Of a DNA stretch of 64,000 bases, positions 43,989 through 51,893 are shown one piece after another. This DNA is from Nocardia suismassiliense (GTDB taxonomy: Bacteria > Actinomycetota > Actinomycetes > Mycobacteriales > Mycobacteriaceae): contig NZ_LT985361.1 of assembly GCF_900269665.1 (NCBI RefSeq), positions 3,358,802 to 3,422,801 on the forward strand, read 5' to 3'. Numbering within the stretch: position 1 is the stretch's first letter; each line of letters begins with the position of its first letter. The position numbers were made by a program, and so were the translations under genes. The notes under the pieces are model-generated. The model saw only the letters and a list, made by a program, of their open reading frames with translations, searched no databases and was not told the origin of the DNA.

Positions 43989-45218
43989 TCATCCGGTCCG
44001 GATCAGGAAATGCGTCATACCGGCGATGAAAACCGACGCCAGGTGCTGCGGTGGTGCCACCGGCTCGATAGTGGTGAACCGCCCGGCCAGTTCTTCGAAC
44101 AGCACCCGGAAGGTCAACCGTGCCAACGGTGCGCCGAGACAATAGTGCGGTCCGTGGCCGAACGCGATGTGCCGGTTGTCCGTGCGGGTGATGTCGAACC
44201 GGTACGGCTCGGCGAAGACCGATTCGTCCCGGTTGGCCGAGCCGATCCAGACCGCGACGGCCTCACCCGCCTCGACCAGCCCGCCGCTCAGCTCGGTGTC
44301 GGCGCTCGCGTACCGCAGGAAGCTGTTGGCGGGCGAGGTCCAGCGCAGCCCCTCCTCGACCAGCCGGGGAACCAGGGCTGAATCGGAACGCACTGCGCGC
44401 CATTGGTCTTCGTGTTCGGCGAGCGCGAGCATGGTGCCGCTGACGGTGTGCGGTGTGGTGGCATTGGCGCCGAGCAGCAGGCTGTAGCAGTTGTAGACGA
44501 CCTCGTTGTCGGTGAGTGGCGCGCCGCCGGCCTGCATGCTCATCAGATGTCCGATGAGGTCGGCGCGCGGCTGGTCGCCGCGGTGGCGTTTGACCAGCGC
44601 GCCGAAGTAGTCGAACAGCTGATGATGGGCGATGGCCAGGGTGGCCGATCCGCTGCGGACCCGGAACTCGGGATCCTCGGGTGCGGCGGCCATGGCCGTC
44701 CACCGCACCAGGTTGTCCCAGTCGGCCTCCGGAATGCCCAGTAGCGCACCGGCCACCGTCATCGGGAGTTCGTACGCCTGCTGCGCGACATCCCAGCTGC
44801 CGCCGTCTAGTGCGGGGGCCAGAAACCGTTGCACCGCAGTGCGAATGGACTCCTGCCATGCGGCGACCGTGCGCACCGACAGCTGCGGTTGGATCGGGCG
44901 CCGAAGCTCGGAATGTCGTGGCGGATCGGTGGATACGAGCATCTTGCCCGCGGAGATGTCGCCGTGCCCGAGTTGGGTGAGCACGCTGCCGCGTTCGGAG
45001 GTGAAAGCACGATGGTCACCGAGTACCCGGCAGGCGTCCGCGTGCCGGGTGACCGAACGGAAAGACCGTCCATCCGGCAGCATTTGGCGGTGCAGCGGGG
45101 CATGGGCACGCATGGCCGCCCAGACCGGATGTGGGTCGCCGGTGGCGAAGAAGTGTGGATCGAAGAGGTCGATTCCGTCCAGATCGGGGGCCGCGCGGAC
45201 GTCGGTCGTGATCTTCAC
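43989..45218 (-). CDS. Cytochrome P450
   Basis: This 409-residue P450 has the haem motif FGHGPHYCLG (Cys360), the EExxR helix (EEGLRW) and the I-helix GANATTPH near residue 252, where the usual acidic residue before Thr is Ala. Such I-helices occur in P450s that act on carrier-protein-bound substrates (from memory). GTG 45218 overlaps the A-PCP stop (GTGA), so the two are co-translated. It most likely beta-hydroxylates the amino acid held on that PCP. Ferredoxin partners are not encoded here. Confidence 0.88.
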   Translation of the reverse strand: MKITTDVRAAPDLDGIDLFDPHFFATGDPHPVWAAMRAHAPLHRQMLPDGRSFRSVTRHADACRVLGDHRAFTSERGSVLTQLGHGDISAGKMLVSTDPPRHSELRRPIQPQLSVRTVAAWQESIRTAVQRFLAPALDGGSWDVAQQAYELPMTVAGALLGIPEADWDNLVRWTAMAAAPEDPEFRVRSGSATLAIAHHQLFDYFGALVKRHRGDQPRADLIGHLMSMQAGGAPLTDNEVVYNCYSLLLGANATTPHTVSGTMLALAEHEDQWRAVRSDSALVPRLVEEGLRWTSPANSFLRYASADTELSGGLVEAGEAVAVWIGSANRDESVFAEPYRFDITRTDNRHIAFGHGPHYCLGAPLARLTFRVLFEELAGRFTTIEPVAPPQHLASVFIAGMTHFLIRTG

Positions 45219-46999
45219 GCGCTCTGCCGCCCTTGCTCGACGGCGGCGGCCAGGCCTGCCGGAGTGGGATCGAGGTAGAAGGTGACCGGCGAAACGGTCA
45301 CGCCGTACTCGCGCTCGAGGTCGGCGGTGATGCGCACGCCGAGCAGCGAATGCCCGCCGAGTTCGAAGAAATCGTCGTCGGCGCCGATGCCCGTAATGCC
45401 GAAATAATCGGTCCACAAGGTGGTTACGGCTGTCTCCAGCGCGGTGCACGGCTCGCGGTAGGCACTGGTCAGTTGCGGGCGTTCGGTCGGCTGGGCTGCG
45501 GCGAGTGCTCGCCGGTCGATCTTGCCGTTGGCGGTCAACGGCAGGGCGTCGACGATTCGGATCAGCGTAGGTACCGCATAGGAGGGCAGGGTTTCGGCGA
45601 GCGCGCGCCGGACGTCCAGGGTGGACAGTTCGGCGTTCGATTCGCCGACGAGCCAGGCGGCCAAGCGTTTTCCGCCGCCGCGCTGGTCCTGCGGGACGAC
45701 CGCGAGGGTCGCGACGCCGGGCAGGGCGGCGATCGCGGCTTCTACCTCGCCGATCTCGATGCGGAATCCGCGGATCTTCACCTGGTGGTCGATCCGGCCC
45801 AGATAGTCCAGGGCGCCGCTCTGTTGCCGACGGACGAGATCGCCTGTGCGATACATGCGGTCGCCCGGGAGGTGGGCGGCCGGATCGGCGACGAAGGTTG
45901 CTGCGGTCAGGCTCGGGTCGTCCCAATATCCGTGCGCCAGACCGGTTCCCGTCGCATACAGCTCACCGGCCGCATCATCCGGTACCAGAGTGAGCCGGGC
46001 ATCGAGTACGTGCACGCCGGTGCCGCGGATCGGGTGGCCGATCGGTACCGGCCCGGTCGGGGTAGCGGTCACGGCGTAGCAGCACGTGAAAGTTGTGTTC
46101 TCCGTTGGCCCGTAGCCGTTGATCACCGTCGTATCGGTCAGCGTGGTCACGGCCCGGTGCACGTGTGCGGGGGACAGCACGTCGCCGCCGGCCAGCAGAT
46201 AGCGCAGGCTGCGCAGTTCGTCGAGGCCGCCCTCGGTGACCTGCTGGAACAGGCCCGCGGTCAACCAGAGCACGGTCACCCGATGGTGACCGACGAGTTT
46301 GGTCAGCTCGCTGATCGAGAGCTCGGTGTCGGGTGCGAGGACGAGTTGCGCGCCGTTGAGCAGCGCTCCCCAGATTTCCAGGGTCGAGGCGTCGAAGGCG
46401 ATCGGCGCGAATTGCAGAAAGACGTCATCCGTTGTGACGGAAAGGAAGTCGGAGTCGACCACCAGTCGCGACACCGCGCGGTGCGGCACGCACACACCCT
46501 TGGGCGTGCCGGTGGAGCCCGAGGTGTAGGCCAGGTAAGCCGGGTGCAGATCGGTAATGGTGACCGGTGTGGGCGACTGCGCGGAGCGGTCCGCGTCCAG
46601 TGATACCGCACGACAGTTCGCGGGCAGTTGCGGTGCTGAATCCTCGTGTACCAACACGATTCGCACGCCCGAGCGGCGCAGCACGAGCTCACGGCGTTGC
46701 CTCGGCGATCGCTCGTCGAGCGCGAGGTACCCGGCGCCCGTTTTCAGGATGGCGAGCAGGCCGACAATGGTGGCGATCCGGCGGCGGGCGGCCAATGCCA
46801 CGATGTCGCCCGGGCGTACGCCGCAGTCCTGCAGATGCCGGGCCAGACCGTCGGATCGACGATCGAGTTCGGAATAGGTCAGTTGTCCACCATCGCCGAT
46901 CACTGCCACCCGTTCGGGGTGCTGTTTTGCCAGCAGCGTAAATCGTTCGCCGATGACCGACGGGCATGCCAGAGCGTATTCGTCCACAATCAGCCTCAC
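45215..46999 (-). CDS. NRPS adenylation-PCP didomain, first gene of operon
   Basis: This 594-residue protein has an adenylation domain (YTSGSTGTPKGVCVPH, FDASTLEIWG, GYGPTENTTF, YRTGDLVR, LGRIDHQVKIRGFRIE) and a PCP (GGHSLLG, Ser551). The specificity pocket begins Asp235, Ala236, Leu239; the substrate cannot be named with certainty. It is a free-standing A-PCP followed by a P450 and thioesterase, the order of beta-hydroxylation sets. GTG 46999 is the longest start, but GTG 46987 with AGG six bases upstream is probably the real one because a hairpin covers the former's ribosome site. Confidence 0.9.
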   Translation of the reverse strand: MRLIVDEYALACPSVIGERFTLLAKQHPERVAVIGDGGQLTYSELDRRSDGLARHLQDCGVRPGDIVALAARRRIATIVGLLAILKTGAGYLALDERSPRQRRELVLRRSGVRIVLVHEDSAPQLPANCRAVSLDADRSAQSPTPVTITDLHPAYLAYTSGSTGTPKGVCVPHRAVSRLVVDSDFLSVTTDDVFLQFAPIAFDASTLEIWGALLNGAQLVLAPDTELSISELTKLVGHHRVTVLWLTAGLFQQVTEGGLDELRSLRYLLAGGDVLSPAHVHRAVTTLTDTTVINGYGPTENTTFTCCYAVTATPTGPVPIGHPIRGTGVHVLDARLTLVPDDAAGELYATGTGLAHGYWDDPSLTAATFVADPAAHLPGDRMYRTGDLVRRQQSGALDYLGRIDHQVKIRGFRIEIGEVEAAIAALPGVATLAVVPQDQRGGGKRLAAWLVGESNAELSTLDVRRALAETLPSYAVPTLIRIVDALPLTANGKIDRRALAAAQPTERPQLTSAYREPCTALETAVTTLWTDYFGITGIGADDDFFELGGHSLLGVRITADLEREYGVTVSPVTFYLDPTPAGLAAAVEQGRQSA

Positions 47000-47000
47000 G

Positions 47001-47021
47001 GTCTCGAGGGTCGCCCGAGAC
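47001..47021 (-). promoter_or_regulatory. Hairpin at the operon start codon
   Basis: GTCTCGGG and CCC(T)CGAGAC pair around a short loop with one bulged base, in the mRNA immediately before GTG 46999. It could hide the ribosome site or simply place the start at 46987. Confidence 0.5.
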
Positions 47022-47039
47022 TTTCGTACAGAGAGATCT

Positions 47040-47072
47040 CACCGGGTCTGGAATTCGGTAATACACCCGGTG
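47040..47072. repeat. Inverted repeat in operon leader
   Basis: CACCGGGT and ACCCGGTG are perfect complements separated by 17 bases (GAATTC in the centre), 41 to 73 bases upstream of the first gene. It may be an operator or an RNA hairpin. Confidence 0.55.
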
Positions 47073-47365
47073 CTGGATATTTGCGGAAAGTGTGATCGCG
47101 GATGATGATCGCGGCTTTCCGGGAAATGCGCCTCCGCCGGACTCGACTGCTCGAGGACGACGTCAGCGCTGGGTGAGGTCGGTATCGCCGCTGGTCACGC
47201 GAGCCGACCCCGAGTTACGGTTCCGACGGTCGCAACCGTGATAGCGCGTGAATGCGCGAAGCGGAAATAGTAGACATATCATGACCCCCTTTGAGTATGT
47301 AGCTTCCCCTAGTTCCGGCTGGAATCATTAGAATCGATCCTATGAATATGCGACACAAGAACGAT

Positions 47366-47383
47366 ATGTGACCTGTGTCACAT
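47366..47383. promoter_or_regulatory. Perfect Crp/GlxR-type palindrome
   Basis: ATGTGACCTGTGTCACAT is a perfect 7-4-7 palindrome that matches TGTGA-N6-TCACA exactly. It lies about 370 bases upstream of the operon start. In actinobacteria, Crp/GlxR-type regulators bind such sites. It is the clearest regulatory site in the leader. Confidence 0.7.
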
Positions 47384-47384
47384 A

Positions 47385-47401
47385 ACCCCCAATTCGGGGG
47401 T
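47385..47401. repeat. Short palindromic hairpin next to the Crp-type site
   Basis: ACCCCC and GGGGGT enclose AATTC. It is one base after the Crp-type palindrome and might be a second operator or a terminator stem; there is no T tract. Confidence 0.5.
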
Positions 47402-47539
47402 AATCTGTTCCGCCACTGCCGATTTCGAACTAAGCCCTTATAAGAGTTCGTATATCCATTACAAGCCCACAGTTCTTGGGGGAGGTAATGATTATCGTTC
47501 CGAATCTTTGAAGACCGGTTGGTTCTTTCGAGGCGCGAG

Positions 47540-47677
47540 TCATCGGTCGAGCGCGGCGGGAGCGTCCAGGCTCATCGCGCGCCGGGTCTCGTCCGGAACG
47601 TACGGGTCGAACTGGATGACGGTGAATCCGACAGTGCGCCAAGCGTTGTCGCGGCGCTCGGCGGCGTCAGCCTGTGG
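47540..47677 (-). other. In-frame open extension after the VOC gene stop
   Basis: Directly after the TGA of the VOC gene, the same minus-strand frame continues for 45 codons (for example AWRTVGFTVIQFDPYVPDET) to the next stop. The amino acid content looks like genuine protein. It could be the remains of another gene whose 5' end was lost or a C-terminal part lost by a stop mutation. No ribosome site or start is visible. Confidence 0.35.
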
Positions 47678-48058
47678 TCACTCGGGACGGTCGGCGGGTT
47701 GGAAGAGTTCGATCAGGTTGCCTGCTGGGTCGGCGAGCAGGATCTGGCTGCCGCCGGGGCCGGTGACCACCTCGCTGCGGAATTCGACGCTGCTCGCGCG
47801 GAGGCGGGCGATCTCGGCCGCGAGGTCATCGACGGTGAGGTGGATGCGGTTGCCGCCGGGGCCGGTGCCTGCGGGGGTGGCGCGGGCGCCGGAACTCGTT
47901 GGGCCGGAGAGTAATAGGCGCAGCGGTCCGCGGACTACATCCGCGAAGGCGGGTGCCGCGCTCATGTTGACGGTGAAGCCCAGGTGGCTGGTGTAGAACT
48001 CGATGGCGGCTTGCACGTCATCGACGAGGTAGCGGACGCTGGCGTAATCGCGGGTCAT
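47678..48058 (-). CDS. VOC-family (glyoxalase/bleomycin-resistance fold) protein
   Basis: This 126-residue protein has the paired beta-alpha-beta-beta-beta modules of the VOC fold: VRYLVDDVQAAIEFYTSHLGF, IHLTVDDLAAEIARL and ILLADPAGNLIELFQP. The terminal Glu (NLIELF) is one expected metal ligand. It has no Cys pair, so an ArsI-type C-As lyase role is unlikely. It starts two bases after the ArsR-ArsC stop and is co-transcribed with it, so it may be an arsenic or general stress protein. Confidence 0.8.
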   Translation of the reverse strand: MTRDYASVRYLVDDVQAAIEFYTSHLGFTVNMSAAPAFADVVRGPLRLLLSGPTSSGARATPAGTGPGGNRIHLTVDDLAAEIARLRASSVEFRSEVVTGPGGSQILLADPAGNLIELFQPADRPE

Positions 48059-48060
48059 GG

Positions 48061-48828
48061 TCAATTCCTTTGCGCTGGACTGCCGACGGTGAGGGTCGGT
48101 AGCAGGTAGCGGATGCGGGTGTCGATCTCGGCGGCGGTGGCCTGGAAGATCGGGTAGCTGTCGGCGACCTTCGATGCCGCCGGGTCGGGAATGCTCCAGT
48201 GGATCGACCGGGGGTTGTTGTCGAACTCGGGGCATACTTCACGGGCCTTGTCGCACAACGTGATCACCGCGTCGAACCGGTGTCCGGCGAGGTCGTCGAG
48301 GTGGCGCGGCGACTGGTCGGCGATGTCGAGCCCGTACTCCTCCCGCAGCACCCGCACGGTGTCGGGGTGCATCGCGGGTTTGGGCCGACTACCGGCGCTG
48401 GCCACTTCGATGCGGCCGCCGGTGTACCGGCGCAGCAGTGCCTCCGCGATCGCGGAGCGAGCACTGTTGCCGCTGCAGACGAACAGCACCGCCAGCGGTC
48501 CGGTCGGATCGAATGTCGGTGCGGCGGTGGATAACCGAAGTGCCGGGTGCAGGGCCGCGCCCGCGCCGGTGAGCGCCTCGGAGCAGCGGTCGAGGTCCAG
48601 ATGGTAGTAGCTGTCACGGCCGTCGTGGCTACTCCGGGTGGTGGTTACCAGCCCGCCGCCGCGCAGCAATCGCAGATGGTAGGAGACCAGGTTCTGCGGT
48701 TCGCCGACCAGCGTCACCAACTCCCGGACCCGGAAATCGCTGCCGGCCAGTTCGTTCAGCAGTCGCCACCGCAGGGGGTGTGCGGCTAGTTGAACAAATG
48801 GCGGTACCGCTTGACGTGACAGCGTCAT
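48061..48828 (-). CDS. arsR-arsC: ArsR-ArsC fusion: arsenic repressor plus arsenate reductase
   Basis: This 255-residue fusion has an N-terminal ArsR winged helix (about 10-85, PQNLVSYHLRLLRGGGLV) joined to a low-molecular-weight phosphatase-type arsenate reductase (about 108-250). The P-loop is CSGNSARS (Cys118, Arg124). LCDKAREVC supplies the two further redox cysteines spaced by six residues, as in thioredoxin-coupled ArsC. It reduces arsenate to arsenite and presumably represses its own operon. The perfect ArsR box at 48852 lies just upstream. A divergent permease gene follows across the box. Confidence 0.88.
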   Translation of the reverse strand: MTLSRQAVPPFVQLAAHPLRWRLLNELAGSDFRVRELVTLVGEPQNLVSYHLRLLRGGGLVTTTRSSHDGRDSYYHLDLDRCSEALTGAGAALHPALRLSTAAPTFDPTGPLAVLFVCSGNSARSAIAEALLRRYTGGRIEVASAGSRPKPAMHPDTVRVLREEYGLDIADQSPRHLDDLAGHRFDAVITLCDKAREVCPEFDNNPRSIHWSIPDPAASKVADSYPIFQATAAEIDTRIRYLLPTLTVGSPAQRN

Positions 48829-48851
48829 GCATCGAGGATAGCATCAGATTC

Positions 48852-48867
48852 ATCAAATGGATTTGAT
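48852..48867. promoter_or_regulatory. ArsR box, perfect palindrome
   Basis: ATCAAATGGATTTGAT is a perfect 7-2-7 palindrome and matches the ArsR/SmtB operator pattern. It stands between the divergent ArsR-ArsC and APC permease genes and can control both. Confidence 0.8.
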
Positions 48868-48893
48868 CGAATTCATTCCGTGACGGGAGCAGA

Positions 48894-50348
48894 GTGGCCG
48901 AGACACCGCTGACGGGTATGCCGGATGAGCTGCGGCGGAGTTTGGGGCTGTCCGATGCGGTGGTTGTCGGACTCGGTGCGATGATCGGGGCCGGGATCTT
49001 CGCCGCGCTGGCTCCGGCGGCGCGGGCGGCCGGGTCGGCGGTGCTGCTCGGGCTGGCGATCGCGGCGCTGGTGGCGTACTGCAATGCGACGTCGTCGGCG
49101 AAGTTGGCGGCCCGATATCCGGCTTCGGGCGGCACGTATGTGTATGGGCGCGAACGGCTCGGCGAGTTCTGGGGGTATCTGGCGGGGTGGTGTTTCGTGG
49201 TCGGTAAGACGGCGTCGTGTGCGGCGATGGCGTTGACCGCGGGTGTCTATGCCTGGCCGGAGCACGCGCACGCGGTCGCCGCGGCGGCGGTGGTCGCGTT
49301 GACGGTGGTGAACTATCGCGGCGTCCAGAAGTCCGCGCTGTTGACCAGGGTGATCGTGGCGGTCGTGCTCGCTGTGCTCGCCGCGGTGGTTGTGGCGGCA
49401 TTCACCGCCGAGACGGCCGACCTGGCGCGACTGGAATTCGGCTCCGACATAACCGTTTTCGGCGTGTTGCAGGCGGCGGGACTGTTGTTCTTCGCGTTCG
49501 CCGGATACGCGCGCATCGCCACTCTCGGCGAGGAGGTCCGCGACCCGGCCCGCACCATTCCGCGCGCGATCCCGCTCGCACTCGGCATCACGTTGCTCGT
49601 GTATGCGGTCGTCCTGATCGCGGCCCTGACAATCCTTGGGCCGCAAGGCTTGTCCGAGTCGAGCGCGCCGTTGACGGACGTGGTGCGGTCGACAAACGCG
49701 GGCTGGTTGGCGCCGGCGGTTCGGGTCGGCGCGGTCGTCGCCGCGCTGGGCGCGCTGCTGGCGTTGATCCTCGGTGTCTCGCGCACCACGCTGGCGATGG
49801 CCCGCGACCGGCACCTGCCGCACGCGCTTGCGGCGGTGCATCCCCGGTTCGCGGTGCCGCACCGCGCGGAGATCGCCGTCGGGGCGGTCGTGGCCGTCGC
49901 CGCGGCAACCGTCGATGTGCGTGCCGCTATCGGGTTCTCGTCGTTCGGCGTCCTGCTCTACTACGCCGTCGCCAATGCGGCCGCCTGGACATTGACCCCG
50001 GCCGAGGGGCGGCCGTGGCGGGTGATTCCCGCGGTCGGCGTGCTCGGCTGCCTGATCCTCGCCTGCACCTTGCCGATGGCATCGGTGCTGACCGGTGCGG
50101 CGGTCGTTGCCATCGGCGCGGCGATCTTCGTTGTGCGCAGGCAAGTCCTCCGCCGTCCGCAGCCCGGCAGGAATGAATCAGGCGGTGCGGCGGGAGCGAA
50201 TCAGGCCGAGCCCGCCCAGGACCGAGCTGGCCAGCCCGACCAGCAAGCCGACGAAGGCGCCGCCCAACCCGTTGCCGGTGCCGAGACCACCGTCCGAGGT
50301 GGCCACGACCAGCCCGCCGATGACCATGGCGATCAGCCCCGCCAGTAG
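48894..50348 (+). CDS. APC-family amino acid/amine permease
   Basis: This 484-residue membrane protein has the LGLSDAVVVGLGAMIGAGIF N-terminus of the APC superfamily and about twelve membrane segments to about residue 420. The last 60 residues (from about RRPQPGRNESGG) are hydrophilic and lie antisense to the DUF6223-like gene, so the tail probably came from loss of an earlier stop. Starts at GTG with GGGAGC upstream. It shares the ArsR-box region with the ArsR-ArsC operon, so arsenic-regulated expression is possible. The substrate is unknown. Confidence 0.85.
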   Translation: MAETPLTGMPDELRRSLGLSDAVVVGLGAMIGAGIFAALAPAARAAGSAVLLGLAIAALVAYCNATSSAKLAARYPASGGTYVYGRERLGEFWGYLAGWCFVVGKTASCAAMALTAGVYAWPEHAHAVAAAAVVALTVVNYRGVQKSALLTRVIVAVVLAVLAAVVVAAFTAETADLARLEFGSDITVFGVLQAAGLLFFAFAGYARIATLGEEVRDPARTIPRAIPLALGITLLVYAVVLIAALTILGPQGLSESSAPLTDVVRSTNAGWLAPAVRVGAVVAALGALLALILGVSRTTLAMARDRHLPHALAAVHPRFAVPHRAEIAVGAVVAVAAATVDVRAAIGFSSFGVLLYYAVANAAAWTLTPAEGRPWRVIPAVGVLGCLILACTLPMASVLTGAAVVAIGAAIFVVRRQVLRRPQPGRNESGGAAGANQAEPAQDRAGQPDQQADEGAAQPVAGAETTVRGGHDQPADDHGDQPRQ

Positions 50349-50573
50349 GGCGATCAGGGGGGCGCTGCCCAGGCGGAGGCGGCCGGTCAGCGCAAGCCCG
50401 CCGATGAGCACGCCGGTCAGTCCGATCAGCGCGGCCACGATGGCGCCGACTCGCCCGGAGCTCATGGTGGTCACGCTGGCGGCCATCGGCTGGGCCGAGG
50501 CCTGCGCGACCGCCGGGACAGCGAGCGTCGAAGCGGTGAGGATCGCGGTGGCGAACAGGTGACGGATGGACAT
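50178..50573 (-). CDS. DUF6223-like secreted/membrane protein
   Basis: This 131-residue protein has a signal peptide (MSIRHLFATAILTASTLAVPA) and three hydrophobic segments with the conserved VATSDGGLGTGNGLGGAFVG. It resembles DUF6223 proteins of Streptomyces, as recalled. It overlaps the end of the convergent permease gene by 171 bases. Function unknown; located in the membrane. Confidence 0.75.
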   Translation of the reverse strand: MSIRHLFATAILTASTLAVPAVAQASAQPMAASVTTMSSGRVGAIVAALIGLTGVLIGGLALTGRLRLGSAPLIALLAGLIAMVIGGLVVATSDGGLGTGNGLGGAFVGLLVGLASSVLGGLGLIRSRRTA

Positions 50574-50786
50574 GGCGTGCTCCTTCGCAGAAATGATGTC
50601 GCTCGATCATGTCCGCTTGCACCACCGCCGAACATCGTGCAGGCGTGGGCAATTCGTGCTGCTGCCGCCGCCGTAACCGACTACCGCGGACGGCGTAGCG
50701 GGCCACGGAACTACTGCGTGTGCGGTAGTCCGATGATCATCCGTGCGCGGGAGTCGTGCGCGCGCCGCTCCGGCTAGGGTGCACAC

Positions 50787-51893
50787 ATGAGCAGGGAACG
50801 GATCGCGGACTGGGCGATCGCTGCCGGCGTGGCGGCAGCCCTGCTGGCCACCGGATTATCCAAGCAGCACACCGCCTCCGATCTCGACCCGATCGGTTAC
50901 GCGCTGTTGATCGTGAGCGGATTGGCGCTGGCCGCCCGCCGCACCGCTCCGCTCGCGGTCTTGGCCGTGACCGGGTTGTGCGCGCTGGGTTATCAAGCCG
51001 TCGGCTTCGACGTGCCGGCGGTCGCGTTTCTGTTCGCCGTGTACGCCGCCGTGCGCGCAGGCCATCGCTGGATCACGGTGGCGGCCTCGGTGACCTTGCT
51101 CGCCGCGCTGCCGCTCGCGGCCCTGGCCTCGCTGCACGACACCGGCGCCGCCTTCGCGCAGGCCCGGGACGCGCTCGAGATCGCCTGGTTGATCGCGGCG
51201 GGTGCGGCGGGTGAGGCTTTGCGGCAGGCCGAGCAGCGAGCCGACGAAGCCGAGCGCACTCGCGAAGAGACCGCGCGACGCCGGGCCGACGAAGAGCGAC
51301 TGCATATCGCACGGGAGCTGCATGATTCGCTCACCCACCAGATCTCGGTGATCAAGGTGCAATCCGAGGCCGCCGTGCACGTGGCCCGGAAACGCGGTGA
51401 AGAGGTACCCGAAGCGTTGCTCGCGATCCGGCAGGCCGGTCGCGAGGCAGCCAGGGAACTGCGCGCGACCCTGGAGGCGCTGCGCGACGACAGCACCTCG
51501 CCGCCACAAGGACTCGCGCACGTCCCAGAACTCGTGGCACGGGCCCGGACTACCGGCTTGGACGCGAGCCTGACGATCGAAGGTCAGCGCCAGGACGTGC
51601 CTGCCGCGGTGGACCGGACCGTCTACCGGATCGTTCAGGAGTCGCTCACCAACGTCGCCAGGCACGCCGCGGCCGCGACGGCGTCGGTCCGGATCGACTA
51701 CCGGCCCGACACTCTGGTCGTCCGAGTCGACGACGACGGCACAGCCACCACGAACACCGCGTCGGCGCCCGGCGTCGGGCTGCTCGGGATGCGCGAACGA
51801 GTCACCGCCCTCGGCGGGTACCTGCGCGCGGCACCGCGCAGCGAAGGCGGCTTCTCCGTGCACGCCGAACTCCCCGTGGACCGGACCTCATGA
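50787..51893 (+). CDS. Sensor histidine kinase (NarL/HPK7 type)
   Basis: This 368-residue kinase has four to five N-terminal membrane helices (about 10-145), a dimerisation/phosphoacceptor box IARELHDSLTHQISVI with His179 and a HATPase domain (about 265-365, GVGLLGMRERVTALGG). It should sense an unknown envelope signal and phosphorylate the response regulator whose ATG overlaps its stop (ATGA). Confidence 0.9.
   Translation: MSRERIADWAIAAGVAAALLATGLSKQHTASDLDPIGYALLIVSGLALAARRTAPLAVLAVTGLCALGYQAVGFDVPAVAFLFAVYAAVRAGHRWITVAASVTLLAALPLAALASLHDTGAAFAQARDALEIAWLIAAGAAGEALRQAEQRADEAERTREETARRRADEERLHIARELHDSLTHQISVIKVQSEAAVHVARKRGEEVPEALLAIRQAGREAARELRATLEALRDDSTSPPQGLAHVPELVARARTTGLDASLTIEGQRQDVPAAVDRTVYRIVQESLTNVARHAAAATASVRIDYRPDTLVVRVDDDGTATTNTASAPGVGLLGMRERVTALGGYLRAAPRSEGGFSVHAELPVDRTS

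Larger units (their letters stand above)
47000..47539. other. Leader/intergenic region of the biosynthetic operon
   Basis: About 540 bases with lower GC than the flanks, containing the operon promoter on the minus strand and several inverted repeats described separately. No regulator gene is present. A seven-codon frame at 47488 (MIIVPNL) has a strong GGGGGAGG site on the plus strand but nothing coding follows, so it is not called. Confidence 0.5.

Noticed and set aside
47488..47511. Seven-codon frame MIIVPNL with a strong ribosome site
   Set aside because: No downstream plus-strand gene to attenuate; most likely chance.
47678..48058. ArsI-type C-As lyase for the VOC protein
   Set aside because: The Cys pair that binds trivalent arsenic is absent.
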